Of a stretch of DNA of 64,000 nucleotides, positions 1-11,551 are shown piece by piece (the first letter of the stretch is position 1; each line of letters opens with the position of its first letter). Under the pieces are notes generated by a model. The model searched no databases, had not been told where the DNA came from, and worked only from the letters and a program-made list of their open reading frames with translations. The DNA comes from Methylococcus capsulatus str. Texas = ATCC 19069 (GTDB lineage Bacteria > Pseudomonadota > Gammaproteobacteria > Methylococcales > Methylococcaceae), in NCBI RefSeq assembly GCF_000424685.1, contig NZ_AUKJ01000017.1, positions 253,001 to 317,000 on the forward strand, given 5' to 3'. The position numbers were made by a program, and so were the translations under genes.

Positions 1-1025
1 AGCAGCACGGCCAGACCGCGGACCGGCTTGCCGCCATCGTCCAGAGGCTGGCCGAGTCACAGACACCGCTGGAGGACGAACGGTCACGTCTGGATGCGCT
101 GACGGAGGAGCGGGGCGTGCTCGAGGCCGAAATGGCGCGCCAGCGCCGAAGGCTCAGCGAACTCGAAGCGGACGTCCGGCGCGTTGCGGGTGAGCGGCAG
201 CGTGCGGAGCATGAACTGGCGGCCTTGCGGGAAAGCATCGGCCAGATGAAGCTGGCGTGGCAGACTGCTGAAGTCCGCCGCCAGGGGATCGAAGAACAGT
301 TCGCAGAGCTTGGTGCGGCACCGGCGGCGGTCGTGGCGGGGTTGCCAGAAGATGCCGAGGAAAGCGCCTGGCAGGCGTCCGTGATTCGCCTGGGCGAGGA
401 GATCGAACGGCTCGGACCGGTCAATCTCACGGCGATGCAGGAGTATCAGGAGCAGGAAGCGCGCCTGCGCTATCTTGAGGAACAAGACCGGGATCTCACC
501 GAGTCGCTGGCGACACTGGAGCAGGCTATCGAAAAGATCGACCGGGAGTGTCGGGCCAGGTTCAAGGAGACCTTCGAAAAGATCAATGCCGGTTTTCAGC
601 GCATGTTTCCCAAGCTTTTCGGCGGAGGGAAAGCGGCCCTTGAGCTCACGGAAAACAACTTGCTGAGCGCGGGCGTCAGCGTCATGGCCCAGCCGCCCGG
701 CAAGCGCAACAGTTCGATCCATCTCCTTTCCGGGGGGGAAAAGGCACTGACGGCGGCTGCCCTGGTGTTCGCCATCTTCGAGTTGAACCCCGCGCCCTTC
801 TGTCTGCTGGACGAGGTGGACGCGCCGCTGGACGATGCCAACGTCGGACGGTTCAGTCAGTTGGTGAAAGAAATGTCCGAGAAAGTACAATTTCTCTTCA
901 TCACCCATAACAAGGCCACGATGGAAATCGCCCAATATCTGGCCGGGGTCACCATGCGGGAGCCCGGGGTGTCGCGCATCGTGACGGTGGACATCGATGC
1001 GGCGGTTGAACTGGCTTCGGTTTGA
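1..1025 (+). CDS. smc: Chromosome segregation ATPase SMC, C-terminal part (5' end outside window)
   Basis: SMC is the coiled-coil ABC-type ATPase of the bacterial condensin complex, which compacts and helps segregate chromosomes. About 340 residues are visible. A charged coiled coil runs to about nucleotide 570, followed by the C-terminal ATPase lobe with the ABC signature LSGGEKALTAAAL and a Walker B motif, FCLLDEVDAPLDD. The ITHNK segment near the end is the usual H-loop region. The reading frame is open from base 3, so the gene starts upstream of the window. The stop lies just before zipA, as in other gammaproteobacteria with an smc-zipA-ligA order. Confidence 0.95.
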   Translation, partial: QHGQTADRLAAIVQRLAESQTPLEDERSRLDALTEERGVLEAEMARQRRRLSELEADVRRVAGERQRAEHELAALRESIGQMKLAWQTAEVRRQGIEEQFAELGAAPAAVVAGLPEDAEESAWQASVIRLGEEIERLGPVNLTAMQEYQEQEARLRYLEEQDRDLTESLATLEQAIEKIDRECRARFKETFEKINAGFQRMFPKLFGGGKAALELTENNLLSAGVSVMAQPPGKRNSSIHLLSGGEKALTAAALVFAIFELNPAPFCLLDEVDAPLDDANVGRFSQLVKEMSEKVQFLFITHNKATMEIAQYLAGVTMREPGVSRIVTVDIDAAVELASV

Positions 1026-1033
1026 GGGACGAA

Positions 1034-3768
<2,735 letters not shown>

Positions 3769-4040
3769 TTTTCGTCGCTTTGAGCAGGGCATCTCCCCTC
3801 TGAAAGGGGCCTTTCCTCCCGTCTCCCATGGCTGTGCATCGTCGGTTCTCTCCGCCGTCCGTCTGAAAATTCCCCGTGCTTTCGCCTGGGTTCCTTCCCG
3901 GCTTTTCCGAGGGGGCGCCCCGTCGCGCCGCCAACTGGGGAGGTGTTTGCAGACGGCCTTCTGCGAGTCCTTCCGGGGACGCCCAAAACGGACAAAAAAT
4001 CGCTACCAAACAAGGCGGTGAGTTTTTTTTGCAGCTCATC
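3769..4040. other. Non-coding gap between ligA and the dcw promoter
   Basis: No convincing gene is visible in these 272 bases. Frames that stay open here have no family resemblance. A small hairpin (3795-3809) lies just after ligA, and a pyrimidine-rich, T-tract-containing stretch (around 4022-4030) lies just before the dcw promoter. Confidence 0.6.
3795..3809 (+). terminator. Possible weak terminator after ligA
   Basis: CCCCT (3795-3799) and AGGGG (3805-3809) form a 5-bp stem with a 5-nt loop, followed by GCCTTTCC, about 27 bases after the ligA stop. The stem is short and the T tract poor, so this may not terminate efficiently. Confidence 0.3.
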
Positions 4041-4069
4041 TTGACTTGCCCTCGGCGCGTTCCTATAGT
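4041..4069 (+). promoter_or_regulatory. Sigma-70-type promoter of the dcw cluster
   Basis: TTGACT (4041-4046) and TATAGT (4064-4069) are separated by 17 bases, which is near consensus. Transcription should start near 4076, just before the MraZ repeats and about 50 bases before the mraZ start codon. This is the obvious main promoter for mraZ and the downstream wall and division genes. Confidence 0.8.
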
Positions 4070-4079
4070 GGTTTACGGG

Positions 4080-4114
4080 TGGTGGAAAGTGGGGTTTTCT
4101 GGGGGAATGTGGAG
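4080..4114 (+). promoter_or_regulatory. MraZ operator: four TGGNG-type pentamers at 10-bp spacing
   Basis: TGGTG (4080), TGGGG (4090), TGGGG (4100) and TGGAG (4110) recur with an exact 10-base period and 5-base spacers. E. coli MraZ is known to bind TGGGN repeats with 5-base spacers upstream of its own gene, and this array has that architecture. It lies between the predicted transcription start and the mraZ start codon, so bound MraZ should block transcription. This is autoregulation of the dcw cluster by inference. Confidence 0.75.
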
Positions 4115-4126
4115 CTTGGGGGCGGC

Positions 4127-4585
4127 TTGTTCAGAGGCGTTAATTCCATCAGCCTGGATGACAAGGGGCGCATGGCGGTGCCCACCCGTTACAGGTCGGA
4201 ACTCCGGGAGTCCTGCGAGGGGCAACTGGTGGTCACCGTTGGAACGGATACCTGTCTGCTGCTCTTCCCTTTGCCTGAGTTCGAGGAGCTGGAACGGAAG
4301 CTGGTGAAACTTCCGGCCTTGAATAAACAGGTGAAGCGGCTTCAGCGTCTCCTGATCGGTCATGCCGCCGAGTGTGAACTGGACGGTCAAGGGCGTTTCC
4401 TCATACCCGAACCGTTACGCCGGTTCGCCAGCTTGGACAAACAGGTCGTCCTGATCGGTCAGGGCAACAAGTTCGAAATTTGGGATGAAGTCCTTTGGGA
4501 TCGCTGCCGTCAGGAATGGTTGGAAGAGGCGAGCCTCGAAGGATTGGAGGACATGGGACCGGAGCTCGGGGCACTGGCTTTTTGA
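4127..4585 (+). CDS. mraZ: Transcriptional regulator MraZ (TTG start)
   Basis: MraZ is an AbrB/SpoVT-like DNA-binding protein that represses the dcw cluster. The 152-residue product has two MraZ repeats. The first begins LFRGVNSISLDDKGRMAVP and the second contains CELDGQGRFLIPEPLR. I place the start at TTG 4127 because other MraZ proteins begin MFRG at this point and a G-rich ribosome-binding site (TGGGGGCGG, 4117-4125) directly precedes it. A longer frame from ATG 4046 would run through the promoter and operator and is rejected. The stop overlaps the rsmH start as TGATG. Confidence 0.9.
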   Translation: MFRGVNSISLDDKGRMAVPTRYRSELRESCEGQLVVTVGTDTCLLLFPLPEFEELERKLVKLPALNKQVKRLQRLLIGHAAECELDGQGRFLIPEPLRRFASLDKQVVLIGQGNKFEIWDEVLWDRCRQEWLEEASLEGLEDMGPELGALAF

Positions 4586-5520
4586 TGGCGGCGGAAAGTG
4601 GACACTTCCCCATCATGCTGTCCGAAGTGCTCGAGATGCTGGCGGTTAGGCCGGACGGTATTTACGTCGATTGCACCTTCGGGCGCGGCGGGCACAGCCG
4701 GGCGATCCTGGAGCGCCTGGGGCCGGAAGGGCGTCTGCTGGCGATCGATCGGGACCTGGAAGCGGTGGCGGCAGCCGGCGCCACCGGATTGTCCGCCGAT
4801 GCCAGGTTTGGCATCGAACATGGCCGTTTTTCGGACGTCGGTCGGTTCGTCGGCGCAAGAGGATGGACAGGCCGGGTCGACGGCATCCTGATGGACCTGG
4901 GGGTATCGTCGCCGCAGTTGGACAATGCCCGGCGCGGCTTCAGTTTTCTTCGGGCCGGGCCGCTCGACATGCGGATGGACCCGACTCAGAAGACCACCGC
5001 CGCGGAGTGGCTTGCCGAGGTTTCCGAGCGGGAGCTGGCCCGTGTGCTACGGGACTATGGCGAGGAACGTTTTGCCGGGCGCATCGCCCGCGCGGTGGTT
5101 GAAGAGCGGCGGCGGCGTCCGATCGTCACGACGACCGACCTGGTCCGGCTGATCGAAGCCGCGATTCCGTTTAAGGACAAATTCAAGCATCCGGCGACGC
5201 GTACCTTCCAGGCGATCCGGATCGCCGTCAATGACGAGTTGGGACAGTTGCAACAGGGATTGAACGAGGCGGTCGAGGTGCTCGCCGCCGGGGGGCGTTT
5301 GGTGGTGATCTCGTTTCATTCGCTCGAGGACCGGATCGTCAAGAGGTTCATGCGGGATGAGGCGCGCGGTCGGGAGATGGCCGGGGGAATCTTTGAAACC
5401 CGCTCGTGCCCGCGCCTTGCCGTTCTGGGAAAGCCGCTCAAGGCCGGAGACGACGAAATCCGGATCAATCCTCGGGCGCGGAGCGCTCTGTTGCGCGCAG
5501 CCGAAAAGCGGGCGGCATGA
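4585..5520 (+). CDS. rsmH: 16S rRNA (cytosine1402-N4)-methyltransferase RsmH
   Basis: RsmH (MraW) methylates N4 of C1402 in 16S rRNA, using S-adenosylmethionine, to tune the ribosomal P site. The 311-residue protein has the SAM-binding region YVDCTFGRGGHSRAIL near the N terminus, the motif MDLGVSSPQLDNARRGFSF, and ISFHSLEDRIVKRF near the C terminus, all typical of the family. The ATG at 4585 overlaps the mraZ stop. Its own stop overlaps the ftsL start as ATGA, which indicates translational coupling within the cluster. Confidence 0.95.
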   Translation: MAAESGHFPIMLSEVLEMLAVRPDGIYVDCTFGRGGHSRAILERLGPEGRLLAIDRDLEAVAAAGATGLSADARFGIEHGRFSDVGRFVGARGWTGRVDGILMDLGVSSPQLDNARRGFSFLRAGPLDMRMDPTQKTTAAEWLAEVSERELARVLRDYGEERFAGRIARAVVEERRRRPIVTTTDLVRLIEAAIPFKDKFKHPATRTFQAIRIAVNDELGQLQQGLNEAVEVLAAGGRLVVISFHSLEDRIVKRFMRDEARGREMAGGIFETRSCPRLAVLGKPLKAGDDEIRINPRARSALLRAAEKRAA

Positions 5521-5774
5521 CACGAATATTCCTGCTGGCGGTGGTTGCCGTCTGTTCGGCGCTCGCCGTGGTCTATGCGAAATACCGCACGCGGATGCTG
5601 TTCGCCGAGGTTCAGCGTCTGGAACTGGCCTTGGATCAGTACGAGGTGGAACTGGGCCAGCTTCAACTGGAGCAGAACACCTGGGCTGAGCACGGCCGCA
5701 TCGAACATCTGGCCCGCAGCCGGCTGGGTATGGTTCTGCCGGCGCGCGAGTCGATCATTTACATCAAACCCTGA
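5517..5774 (+). CDS. ftsL: Cell division protein FtsL
   Basis: FtsL is a small bitopic division protein that pairs with FtsB and FtsQ and helps activate FtsWI. The 85-residue product has a very short cytoplasmic head, one membrane helix (IFLLAVVAVCSALAVVYA) and a periplasmic coiled coil (VQRLELALDQYEVELGQLQ). It ends with the ARSRLGMVLPA-type segment usual in FtsL. It is shorter than E. coli FtsL (121 residues) because the cytoplasmic tail is nearly absent. Its start overlaps the rsmH stop. Confidence 0.88.
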   Translation: MTRIFLLAVVAVCSALAVVYAKYRTRMLFAEVQRLELALDQYEVELGQLQLEQNTWAEHGRIEHLARSRLGMVLPARESIIYIKP

Positions 5775-5803
5775 GCTCATGTGGGGATGAGGGGGTGTGT
5801 GCA

Positions 5804-7531
5804 ATGATGTACATAACGAATCCGCAGAGAGAGAGCGATTACGGCGCGCGCTGGTCGCTATTGCTGATCGGCATGATGGCGGCCATGCTGGTCCTGGTCG
5901 GTCGGGCCGTCGATCTGCAGGTGGTGGACCGGCAGTTTCTCAAGCATCAGGGCGACCTGCGGCACATGGGCGTCGTGCCTTTGCCGGCGCATCGCGGCCG
6001 TATACTGGACCGGAACGGGGATCTGCTCGCGACCAGCTGCCCGGTGAAGTCGATCTGGGTCAATCCTAAAGAGTTCGAGGCCACCGAAGCCCAGTACCAG
6101 ACTTTGGCGGCACTGATCGGAGAGACGCCGGAGGATCTGAAGCGCCGGCTGGGTGAGGCCGGCACCAATCGGGCCTTCGTCTACGTCAAACGTCGTGTCA
6201 GCCCGGAGCTTGCCGATCAGGTGACGTCGCTCGGTTTGCCTGGTGTCTATGCCGAAGAAGAGTCCCGCCGTTATTACCCCACCGGCGAGGTGACAGCCCA
6301 CGTTCTCGGTTTTACCGACATCGATGACAATGGCCAAGAAGGGCTGGAGTTGGCGTTCGACGGGCATCTGAAGGGTATCGAGGGGGCCCGGCGCATCATC
6401 CGCGATGGAAAGCGTCGGGTCATCGAGGATGTCGAAAACGTCCGTCCGCCCGTCCCCGGCAAGGACCTGAGCATCAGCATCGATCAGCGGCTCCAGTATC
6501 TGGCGCATCGGGAGTTGAAGAGGACGGTGCAGCAGCACCGGGCCAAGGCGGGTGCCCTGGTCATGCTCGACGCCAAGACGGGTGAAGTGTTGGCGATGGT
6601 CAATCAGCCGGCTTTCAATCCCAACAGCCGCAACGGTACCGTGCCCGGCTCCACCCGCAACCGTGCGATCACCGATCTGTTCGAACCGGGATCGACGATG
6701 AAGCCCTTCGCGGTCGCGTGTGCCCTGGAAATGGGGGCATTCCGCCCCAATGCAGTGATCAACACTTCGCCCGGCCTCATGCACGTCGGTTCCAACGTGG
6801 TCAAGGACGTGCACAATTACGGGGTGCTCGATGTCGCCGGGGTGCTGCGCAAATCGAGCAACGTGGGGGTGACCAAGATGGCCCTCGCATTGCCGCCGGA
6901 CAAGTTCTGGGATTTCTATCGTGATCTCGGTTTCGGGCAGGTCTTGAGCACCGGTTTTCCCGGTGAAGCCCAGGGACGCATGCCGGACCGCAAGGGCTTG
7001 CGGCCGTTTGCGCAGGCCACGCTGTCGTTCGGCTACGGCGTATCGGCCTCGCCGCTGCATCTGGCGCGGGCTTATCTGGCCCTGGCCAGCGATGGTGTGA
7101 TACCGCCGGTGAGCCTGCTGAAGCTGGACCGCTCGCCGGAACCGGTCCGGGTGATGTCGAAAAAGACCGCTATGACCGTACGCAACATGCTCGAAGGAGT
7201 GGTCTCGGCCGATGGCACGGCGATCAAGGCCAGCATTCCAGGATTCCGGGTCGCCGGAAAAACCGGAACGGTCAAGAAAAACGCCGGGCGGGGTGGTTAT
7301 CAGTCCTCGCGCTATATCTCGGTGTTTGCAGGCATGGCGCCGGCAAGCGATCCGCGGCTGGTCACCGTGGTGATGATCGATGAGCCTTCGGCGGGGGAAT
7401 ATTACGGCGGCGCGGTGGCGGCGCCTGCATTCGCCGCGGTCATGGAGCCGGCTCTGAGGCTGCTCAACGTCCTGCCGGATCAGGACATGGGCCCCTCGAT
7501 TCTTTCGGCCCAGAAGGAAGAAGTCTTTTGA
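5804..7531 (+). CDS. ftsI: Septal peptidoglycan transpeptidase FtsI (PBP3)
   Basis: FtsI is the class B penicillin-binding protein that cross-links septal peptidoglycan in partnership with FtsW. The 575-residue protein has an N-terminal membrane anchor (LLLIGMMAAMLVLVGRAVDLQ), a pedestal domain (HRGRILDRNGDLLATS) and a transpeptidase domain. The latter carries the active-site motif STMK (Ser near residue 297), then SSN (RKSSNVGVTK) and KTGT (VAGKTGTVKK). I chose ATG 5804 because AGGGGGT lies 7 bases upstream. GTG 5795 and ATG 5807 are alternatives. The stop overlaps the murE start. Confidence 0.95.
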   Translation: MMYITNPQRESDYGARWSLLLIGMMAAMLVLVGRAVDLQVVDRQFLKHQGDLRHMGVVPLPAHRGRILDRNGDLLATSCPVKSIWVNPKEFEATEAQYQTLAALIGETPEDLKRRLGEAGTNRAFVYVKRRVSPELADQVTSLGLPGVYAEEESRRYYPTGEVTAHVLGFTDIDDNGQEGLELAFDGHLKGIEGARRIIRDGKRRVIEDVENVRPPVPGKDLSISIDQRLQYLAHRELKRTVQQHRAKAGALVMLDAKTGEVLAMVNQPAFNPNSRNGTVPGSTRNRAITDLFEPGSTMKPFAVACALEMGAFRPNAVINTSPGLMHVGSNVVKDVHNYGVLDVAGVLRKSSNVGVTKMALALPPDKFWDFYRDLGFGQVLSTGFPGEAQGRMPDRKGLRPFAQATLSFGYGVSASPLHLARAYLALASDGVIPPVSLLKLDRSPEPVRVMSKKTAMTVRNMLEGVVSADGTAIKASIPGFRVAGKTGTVKKNAGRGGYQSSRYISVFAGMAPASDPRLVTVVMIDEPSAGEYYGGAVAAPAFAAVMEPALRLLNVLPDQDMGPSILSAQKEEVF

Positions 7532-9033
7532 GCCGCGAAGGTGGCGGGGCCTCCCTGCGGTGGCTGCTGGATGGCTTGACCGACAGTCAGGACGTGCCGG
7601 ACATTCCGGTCTATGGCCTGAGTCTCGACAGCCGCTCGGTGCGCACCGGCGACGCCTTTTTCGCGTTGTCGGGGAGCCGGGAACACGGATCCCGGTATGC
7701 AGAAGAGGCCGTCCGGCGGGGCGCGCTCATCGTCGTCTATGATTCTTCGGGGGCCGGTGTCAGGGCGCCGGAACCCGGCCTGGGTTTCGCCGTCCCGGTT
7801 CGCGATCTGGGACGTCACTTGGGCAGCATAGCTGCCCGTTTTTTCGGCCACCCTTCGGAAACCTTGGACGTCATTGCGGTCACGGGGACCAACGGCAAGA
7901 CTTCCTGTACCCATTTCATCGCGGAAGCCCTGCAGCCGGACCATCCGACTGCGGTCATCGGGACGCTGGGCTGGGGATTACCCGGAAACCTGCGGCGGAT
8001 CGCCCACACCACCCCCGATGCGATCGAGATCCATGCCATACTTGCGACGCTCAAGGCCCAGGGTTTCCGACTGGCGGCTCTGGAGGCATCCTCGCACGGG
8101 CAGGCCCAAGGCCGCATCAACGGGGTACGTTGCCGCGGTGCGCTCTATACCCGCATTACCCGCGATCACCTCAATTATCACGGAACCTTCGAGTCTTACC
8201 TGGCAGCCAAGTTGGGGCTTTTGGCCAACCCTGCCTTGGAGTTCGTCGCGGTTACCCTCGACGATCCGTCCGTCGATGCCATTCTGAGGAGCGTCCCCGC
8301 CGGGGTGAAGGTGATCGGCTACAGCCTGGGAGGCGGGGAATCGGTGGATTTCCCGGTGCTTCGCGTTGAGGCGCTGGAGCAGACGCGGGAGGGGCTGCAT
8401 CTGAAGGTGGACTGCGCGGGCCGGACCATCGAGATCGATGCGCCGGTGTACGGCGATTTCAATGCAGAGAATCTTCTGGGGACATTGGCGGTTCTGGTCG
8501 GTCTCGGTTATCCGGCCGAAGCGGCTGCTTCGCGGGTTGGCCGGGTCCGCCCGGTTCCCGGGCGCATGGAGCGGTTTCGCGAAAATGGCCTGACAGTGAT
8601 CGTCGATTACGCGCATACCCCGGACGCATTGCGAAACGTGCTGACGAGTCTGCGCCGGCATTGCCGGGAGCGGTTGTGGGTGGTGTTCGGCTGCGGCGGC
8701 GACCGGGACCGGGGCAAGCGGCCGGAGATGGGGGCCATTGCCGCGCGCATCGCCGACCATGTCATCGTTACCGACGACAATCCCCGCAGCGAACCGGGGG
8801 ATGCCATCGTTCAGGACATTCTCGCGGGTTGTGGAGAGACTGCCGTCACGGTCGTGCGCGATCGCCGGACGGCCATCCGAGCGGCGATCGCCCAAGCCGG
8901 CGACGGTGACATCGTGCTGGTGGCCGGCAAGGGGCACGAAGCTTTCCAGGAAGTGGCCGGCGTGTTCTACGAGTTCTCCGATCGGGAAGAGGTCCGAAAA
9001 GCGTTGTCAGCCCGGTACGGCAGTGGCGGCTGA
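7528..9033 (+). CDS. murE: UDP-MurNAc-L-Ala-D-Glu:meso-diaminopimelate ligase MurE (TTG start)
   Basis: MurE adds the third amino acid to the peptidoglycan stem peptide. The ATP-binding motif VTGTNGKTSCTHF and the DNPR motif (TDDNPRSEP) are present. The latter indicates meso-diaminopimelate rather than lysine as substrate. At 501 residues the length is normal, so this is not a MurE-MurF fusion. Translation starts at TTG 7528, overlapping the ftsI stop TGA. The next gene is mraY, not murF, which departs from the usual cluster order. Confidence 0.95.
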   Translation: MSREGGGASLRWLLDGLTDSQDVPDIPVYGLSLDSRSVRTGDAFFALSGSREHGSRYAEEAVRRGALIVVYDSSGAGVRAPEPGLGFAVPVRDLGRHLGSIAARFFGHPSETLDVIAVTGTNGKTSCTHFIAEALQPDHPTAVIGTLGWGLPGNLRRIAHTTPDAIEIHAILATLKAQGFRLAALEASSHGQAQGRINGVRCRGALYTRITRDHLNYHGTFESYLAAKLGLLANPALEFVAVTLDDPSVDAILRSVPAGVKVIGYSLGGGESVDFPVLRVEALEQTREGLHLKVDCAGRTIEIDAPVYGDFNAENLLGTLAVLVGLGYPAEAAASRVGRVRPVPGRMERFRENGLTVIVDYAHTPDALRNVLTSLRRHCRERLWVVFGCGGDRDRGKRPEMGAIAARIADHVIVTDDNPRSEPGDAIVQDILAGCGETAVTVVRDRRTAIRAAIAQAGDGDIVLVAGKGHEAFQEVAGVFYEFSDREEVRKALSARYGSGG

Positions 9034-9083
9034 GGTTTTGCAGGGGCGATATGCCCCATGTTGAAGCAGTTTAAGGAAATACG

Positions 9084-10166
9084 ATGCTATTGATTCTGGC
9101 GAACTGGCTCGAACACTATTTCGATGTGTTCAGAGTCTTTCACTATCTCACGCTCCGCGGAATTCTGGGGATCCTGACCGCGCTGGTGATTTCTTTCATC
9201 GTCGGCCCGCCGATGATTCGGTACCTGGGAAGCTACAAGATTGGCCAGACGATCCGCGACGACGGCCCGCAAAGCCATCTGTCGAAGGCCGGCACGCCCA
9301 CCATGGGTGGCGCGTTGATTCTGGTGACGATCACCGTCAGCACCCTGTTGTGGTCGGATCTCGGCAACCGTTATGTCTGGGCAGTGCTGTTGGTGACACT
9401 GGCTTACGGGCTCATCGGCTTCGTCGACGACTATAAAAAGCTGGTTCTGAAAAACAGCAAGGGGTTGGCGGCGCGCTACAAATATCTGTGGCAATCGGTG
9501 TTCGGTCTCGGGGCGGCCTTGTTTCTTTACCACACCGCCAGTTCGCCGCAGGAAACCCAGTTCATCGTGCCATTCTTCAAACAGGTGGTATTGAACATGG
9601 GATGGCTGTATGTCCCGCTGGCCTACTTCGTCGTCGTTGGTTCGAGCAATGCCGTGAACCTGACCGATGGTCTCGACGGACTGGCGATTCTTCCGACGGT
9701 GCTGGTCGCGGGAGGACTGGCGATTTTTGCCTACGCCTCCGGCCACAGCGAGTTTTCGGAGTACCTGGGGATTCCTTATTTGCCCAAGGCCGGTGAGCTG
9801 GTGGTGTTTTGCGGTGCCCTGGTCGGAGCCGGGCTGGGGTTTCTTTGGTTCAACACCTATCCGGCGCAGGTCTTCATGGGCGACATCGGAGCCTTGGCCC
9901 TCGGGGCTGCGCTGGGGATGGTGGCCGTGCTGGTCCGGCAGGAAATCGTGCTTATGATCATGGGTGGGATTTTCGTCATGGAGACGGTCTCGGTGATGCT
10001 GCAGGTCCTGTCTTTCAAATTGACCGGCCGGCGCATCTTCCGTATGGCGCCGATCCACCACCATTTCGAATTGAAAGGATGGCCGGAACCCCGGGTGATC
10101 GTGAGATTCTGGATCATCTCCGTCATCTTGGTGCTCATCGGTCTTGCGACCTTGAAACTGCGCTGA
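9084..10166 (+). CDS. mraY: Phospho-MurNAc-pentapeptide transferase MraY
   Basis: MraY transfers phospho-MurNAc-pentapeptide to undecaprenyl phosphate, making lipid I at the inner membrane. The 360-residue polytopic protein carries the [12 protein letters not shown] segment, the acidic motif FVDDYKK, the [13 protein letters not shown] catalytic loop and the C-terminal [11 protein letters not shown] motif. ATG 9084 is preceded by TTAAGGAAATACG, a reasonable ribosome-binding site. A 50-base gap separates it from murE. The stop overlaps the murD start as TGATG. Confidence 0.96.
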   Translation: MLLILANWLEHYFDVFRVFHYLTLRGILGILTALVISFIVGPPMIRYLGSYKIGQTIRDDGPQSHLSKAGTPTMGGALILVTITVSTLLWSDLGNRYVWAVLLVTLAYGLIGFVDDYKKLVLKNSKGLAARYKYLWQSVFGLGAALFLYHTASSPQETQFIVPFFKQVVLNMGWLYVPLAYFVVVGSSNAVNLTDGLDGLAILPTVLVAGGLAIFAYASGHSEFSEYLGIPYLPKAGELVVFCGALVGAGLGFLWFNTYPAQVFMGDIGALALGAALGMVAVLVRQEIVLMIMGGIFVMETVSVMLQVLSFKLTGRRIFRMAPIHHHFELKGWPEPRVIVRFWIISVILVLIGLATLKLR

Positions 10167-11551
10167 TGAACATGCACGACCGCCTCATCGACGAAAATCC
10201 GGCCTGCGGTTTTGTCCGTCTCGGCCTCGATGTCCGTTCCCGGGTAATCGTGCTGGGTTTGGGGGCGACCGGCCTGTCGACCGTCCGTTTCCTGCGCTGT
10301 CACGGTTTCGAATGTGCGGTCATGGACAGCCGTCTCGCCCCTCCGGGTTTGCAGGAGCTGCGTGAAGCGTTCCCCGATGTTCCGCTGTTCCTCGGCGACT
10401 TCAGCCGGAGCGCCTTGGCTGCGGCGACGCATCTCGTGGTCAGTCCGGGACTTTCACTGGATCTGGCCGAAATCCGCGAAAGCCACCGCTGCGGGGTGCG
10501 TGTGTTCGGCGATCTGGACCTGTTCGCCTGCTGCGTGCGGGCGCCTGTCGTGGCCATCACCGGCGCGAACGGCAAGAGTACGGTCACGACCCTGGTGGGC
10601 CTGATGGCGAAGGCAGCCGGTGTCAATGCCGCGGTGGGGGGCAACCTGGGGACGCCAATGCTGGACCTGCTGGACGCGGCTGCGGCGCTGTACGTCCTCG
10701 AGCTGTCGAGCTTCCAGCTGGAACGCTCGGAATTGCTCGAGGCGGACGTCGCGACCGTGCTCAACATCAGTCCGGATCACATGGACCGTTACCCCGACCT
10801 GGCGTCCTATGCCGAGGCGAAGCGGCGGGTGTTTCGCGGCGAGGGCCTGATGGTGCTGAATCAGGACGATCCGCTCGTCGCCGCCATGTACCGGCCCGGC
10901 AGGCGGGTGGCGCGGTTCGGGTTGGGCAGCGGCGACGAGCTGGACTATTCGCTAGCCCGATGTGAAGGCCGTGCCTGGCTGCTGGCGAAGGGGGTTCCGC
11001 TGCTCCCCGCCGACGAGGTGCGGATCAAGGGCCGGCACAATCTGGCCAATGCCCTCGCCGCCGTGGCGATTGCCGATGCCTGCGGGTTCGACCGCCAGGC
11101 TGTGGTAGGGGTTCTGCGCACATTTCCGGGGCTGGATCACCGCATGCAATGGGTGGCGGATATCGGCGGTGTCGCCTATGTCAACGATTCCAAGGCGACC
11201 AATGTCGGCGCCTGTATCGCGGCTCTTTCCGGACTGGAAGGGAAGGTCGTGCTCATCGCCGGCGGCGACGGAAAGGGCGCGGATTTTTCCTCCCTGGTGC
11301 CGGTGGCGGCGGAGAAGCTGCGGGCCGCTGTCCTCATGGGGAGGGACGGCCCGCTGATCGATGAGGTGCTCAAGGGTGTCGTACCCACCATCCGGGTGAA
11401 GACGATGTTCGAGGCGGTGCGGGCGGCGAGGGGCGTGGCGCAGAGCGGGGACACCGTGTTGCTGGCGCCGGCCTGCGCCAGCCTCGACCAGTACGAGGAC
11501 TATCAAGAGCGCGGAAGGGATTTCGCTGCAACGGTGAGGAGCCTGGCATGA
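10166..11551 (+). CDS. murD: UDP-MurNAc-L-alanine:D-glutamate ligase MurD
   Basis: MurD adds D-glutamate to UDP-MurNAc-L-alanine in the cytoplasm. The 461-residue protein has an N-terminal nucleotide-binding start (VIVLGLGATGLSTVRFL), the Mur ligase P-loop ITGANGKSTVTTLVG, the NISPDHMDRY motif and C-terminal VNDSKATN and AGGDGKGADF motifs. The ATG at 10166 overlaps the mraY stop. A second ATG two codons later is possible. The N-terminal extension before the Rossmann motif is slightly longer than in E. coli. Confidence 0.95.
   Translation: MNMHDRLIDENPACGFVRLGLDVRSRVIVLGLGATGLSTVRFLRCHGFECAVMDSRLAPPGLQELREAFPDVPLFLGDFSRSALAAATHLVVSPGLSLDLAEIRESHRCGVRVFGDLDLFACCVRAPVVAITGANGKSTVTTLVGLMAKAAGVNAAVGGNLGTPMLDLLDAAAALYVLELSSFQLERSELLEADVATVLNISPDHMDRYPDLASYAEAKRRVFRGEGLMVLNQDDPLVAAMYRPGRRVARFGLGSGDELDYSLARCEGRAWLLAKGVPLLPADEVRIKGRHNLANALAAVAIADACGFDRQAVVGVLRTFPGLDHRMQWVADIGGVAYVNDSKATNVGACIAALSGLEGKVVLIAGGDGKGADFSSLVPVAAEKLRAAVLMGRDGPLIDEVLKGVVPTIRVKTMFEAVRAARGVAQSGDTVLLAPACASLDQYEDYQERGRDFAATVRSLA

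Noticed and set aside
4046-4126. A longer MraZ starting at ATG 4046
   Set aside because: It would be translated through the promoter -10 and the operator repeats and does not match the usual MFRG start.
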